This document shows positions 5,313 to 6,569 of a DNA stretch of 6,569 bases, in pieces. A program made the position numbers and the translations under genes. The notes beneath the pieces are model-generated. The model did no database searches. It was not told the DNA's origin and saw only the letters and a program-made list of their open reading frames with translations. Source of the DNA: Gemmatimonadota bacterium (GTDB lineage Bacteria; Gemmatimonadota; Gemmatimonadetes; Gemmatimonadales; GWC2-71-9); NCBI GenBank assembly GCA_025361465.1, contig JANYAG010000129.1, positions 1-6,569 on the forward strand, in the 5' to 3' direction. Positions within the stretch are counted from its first letter, which is position 1. Each line of letters starts with the position of its first letter.

Positions 5313-6569
5313 GTGACGAACTTCGCTCCGCTGGCTGCTATCGCTGGCCTCGCCGGGCTCGCAATGGCGATGGTCATTTACCGCTACATCGTGGCCCAGT
5401 CTTCGGGCACCGATGAGATGCGGTCCCTGGCCAGTCAGATCGAGACCGGGGCGATGGCCTTCCTGCGCCGGGAATACACGGTGCTGATCCCCTTCGTCAT
5501 CGTGGTGGCCGGACTCCTCGCCTGGGCGGTCGGGTACCGGACCGGGTTGGCATACATCTTCGGTGGCAGCTGTTCGGTCCTGGCCGGCCTCTTCGGCATG
5601 AAGGCGGCGACCAAGGCGAATGTGCGCACCACGGCCGCCGCCAAGGAATCCGGACAGGCCAAGGCGTTGCGGATCGCCTTCAGCGGCGGTTCGGTGATGG
5701 GCCTCGCGGTGGCATCGCTCGGACTGGTCGGCATCGGCGTCGTCACCTTCCTGGTCCTCAAGTCCAGCGCCGCCCTCAGCATGGACGACTTCAAGAAATA
5801 CTCCGAGGTCATCGCCGGGTTCGCGATGGGTGCCTCGTCGATCGCACTGTTCGCCCGTGTCGGTGGCGGCATCTTCACCAAGGCGGCCGATGTCGGGGCC
5901 GACCTGGTCGGCAAGGTCGAGGCAGGCATTCCCGAGGACGACCCGCGAAACCCCGCCACCATCGCCGACAATGTCGGCGATAACGTCGGCGACGTCGCCG
6001 GCATGGGCGCCGACATCTTCGAGAGCTACGTCGGCGCGGTCATCGCCACCGTCGCTCTCGCCGCCACCCACCCGGACATCATGCTCGAGAATCGGCTGGC
6101 TGCCGTGGCGCTCCCGATCCTGATGACGGTGGCCGGACTGGCCGCCTCCCTGATCGGCATCGGCGCCATGCGAGTCGTCGAGAAGGCCAACCCGGCGACC
6201 GCCCTCCGCATGACCACCTTCATTGCCGCCGGACTGCTGATCGTGGCCGCCTACTTCCTCGCCGTGGAGTTCCCGATCCACCTCACCGGGCGGGATCCCC
6301 TTGGCGTCTTCTACGCTGTCGTTGCGGGATGCGTGGCCGGTGTGGCGATCGGTGTGATCACCGAGTATTACACCGGCGGCACGCCGGTGCGCGACATCGC
6401 CGAGGCCAGCAAGACCGGGCCGGCCACCACGATCATTGCCGGCCTCGCCACGGGGATGATGTCCACCCTGTTGCCCGTGCTGATGATCTGTCTCGCCGTG
6501 TATGTCTCCTTCTGGGCCGCCGGCCTCTACGGCATCGCGATCTCGGCGGTCGGCATGCTCGCGACGACC
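5313..6569 (+). CDS. hppA: Membrane-bound ion-pumping pyrophosphatase (3' end outside window)
   Basis: This pump hydrolyses pyrophosphate at the cytosolic face and uses the energy to move H+ or Na+ out across the inner membrane. The frame is open to the last base: 419 residues are visible, roughly 60% of a family member of about 680-750. The first helix lies at about 4-23. GAMAFLRREY is at 46-55 and ATKANVRTT follows the third hydrophobic stretch. The pyrophosphate-binding block is complete: GGGIFTKAADVGADLVGK (184-201), then PEDDPRNPATIADNVGDNVGD (207-227), with the Mg-binding Asp residues including Asp193, Asp197, Asp219, Asp223 and Asp227. ADIFESYVG follows, with Asp234 and Glu237. TGPATTIIAGLATG begins near residue 369. 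The K+-dependence site (GNTTAA versus GNTTKA) lies beyond the window, so that property cannot be read. GTG 5313 has a good Shine-Dalgarno. It is ten bases from pth, so it is very likely in the same operon. Confidence 0.96.
   Translation, partial: MTNFAPLAAIAGLAGLAMAMVIYRYIVAQSSGTDEMRSLASQIETGAMAFLRREYTVLIPFVIVVAGLLAWAVGYRTGLAYIFGGSCSVLAGLFGMKAATKANVRTTAAAKESGQAKALRIAFSGGSVMGLAVASLGLVGIGVVTFLVLKSSAALSMDDFKKYSEVIAGFAMGASSIALFARVGGGIFTKAADVGADLVGKVEAGIPEDDPRNPATIADNVGDNVGDVAGMGADIFESYVGAVIATVALAATHPDIMLENRLAAVALPILMTVAGLAASLIGIGAMRVVEKANPATALRMTTFIAAGLLIVAAYFLAVEFPIHLTGRDPLGVFYAVVAGCVAGVAIGVITEYYTGGTPVRDIAEASKTGPATTIIAGLATGMMSTLLPVLMICLAVYVSFWAAGLYGIAISAVGMLATT

Noticed and set aside
5292..6281. 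Minus-strand open frame of 329 codons
   Set aside because: It is fully antisense to hppA, whose conserved motifs are intact. The product is His/Gly/Asp-rich shadow sequence.
1..6569. Mobile element, CRISPR array, toxin-antitoxin pair or other accessory system
   Set aside because: No transposase or integrase motifs, direct or inverted terminal repeats, spacer-repeat pattern or small paired genes were found. Base composition is even and the genes are housekeeping.

Overview
The window is a GC-rich, gene-dense bacterial chromosomal segment with every gene on the plus strand. It holds a conserved housekeeping cluster: ispE, tRNA-Gln, prs, rplY (ctc-type L25), pth, then hppA. GTG starts are frequent (the flippase-like gene, ispE, pth and hppA), genes overlap or nearly touch, and third codon positions are strongly G/C. 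L25 is the long two-domain (CTC/TL5) form. A membrane pyrophosphatase and a repeat-rich acidic protein beside a flippase-like gene would suit a Gemmatimonadota-like soil or water bacterium. That placement is an inference from gene style, not a database result.

Layout: (1) 1-1065 is the 3' part of an unrecognised acidic protein carrying a tandem array of a short hydrophobic motif. (2) 1052-2065 encodes a polytopic membrane protein of the lysylphosphatidylglycerol-synthase TM / UPF0104 flippase-like family. (3) 2062-2916 is ispE, fused to the gene before it by a GTGA stop/start overlap. (4) 2917-3098 is the only intergenic stretch of note. It contains tRNA-Gln(TTG) at 2963-3033 and a C-rich strand leading into prs. 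(5) prs, rplY and pth run from 3099 to 5302 with 18-nt spacing and then a 1-nt overlap. (6) hppA starts at 5313, ten bases after pth, and runs off the right edge after 419 codons.

The genes divide into two runs. The left run (orphan repeat protein, flippase-like protein, IspE) overlaps gene to gene and is probably translationally coupled. IspE is a MEP-pathway kinase making isoprenoid precursors. The right run links PRPP synthesis (Prs), ribosome assembly at 5S rRNA (L25), recycling of peptidyl-tRNA (Pth) and membrane-coupled pyrophosphate hydrolysis (HppA). All of it is recognisable housekeeping except the first gene. I see no mobile element, CRISPR array, toxin-antitoxin pair or defence system. 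The points most worth a second look are the 18-residue repeat array in the first gene, the ion-gate glutamate in HppA, and the missing Shine-Dalgarno at prs.
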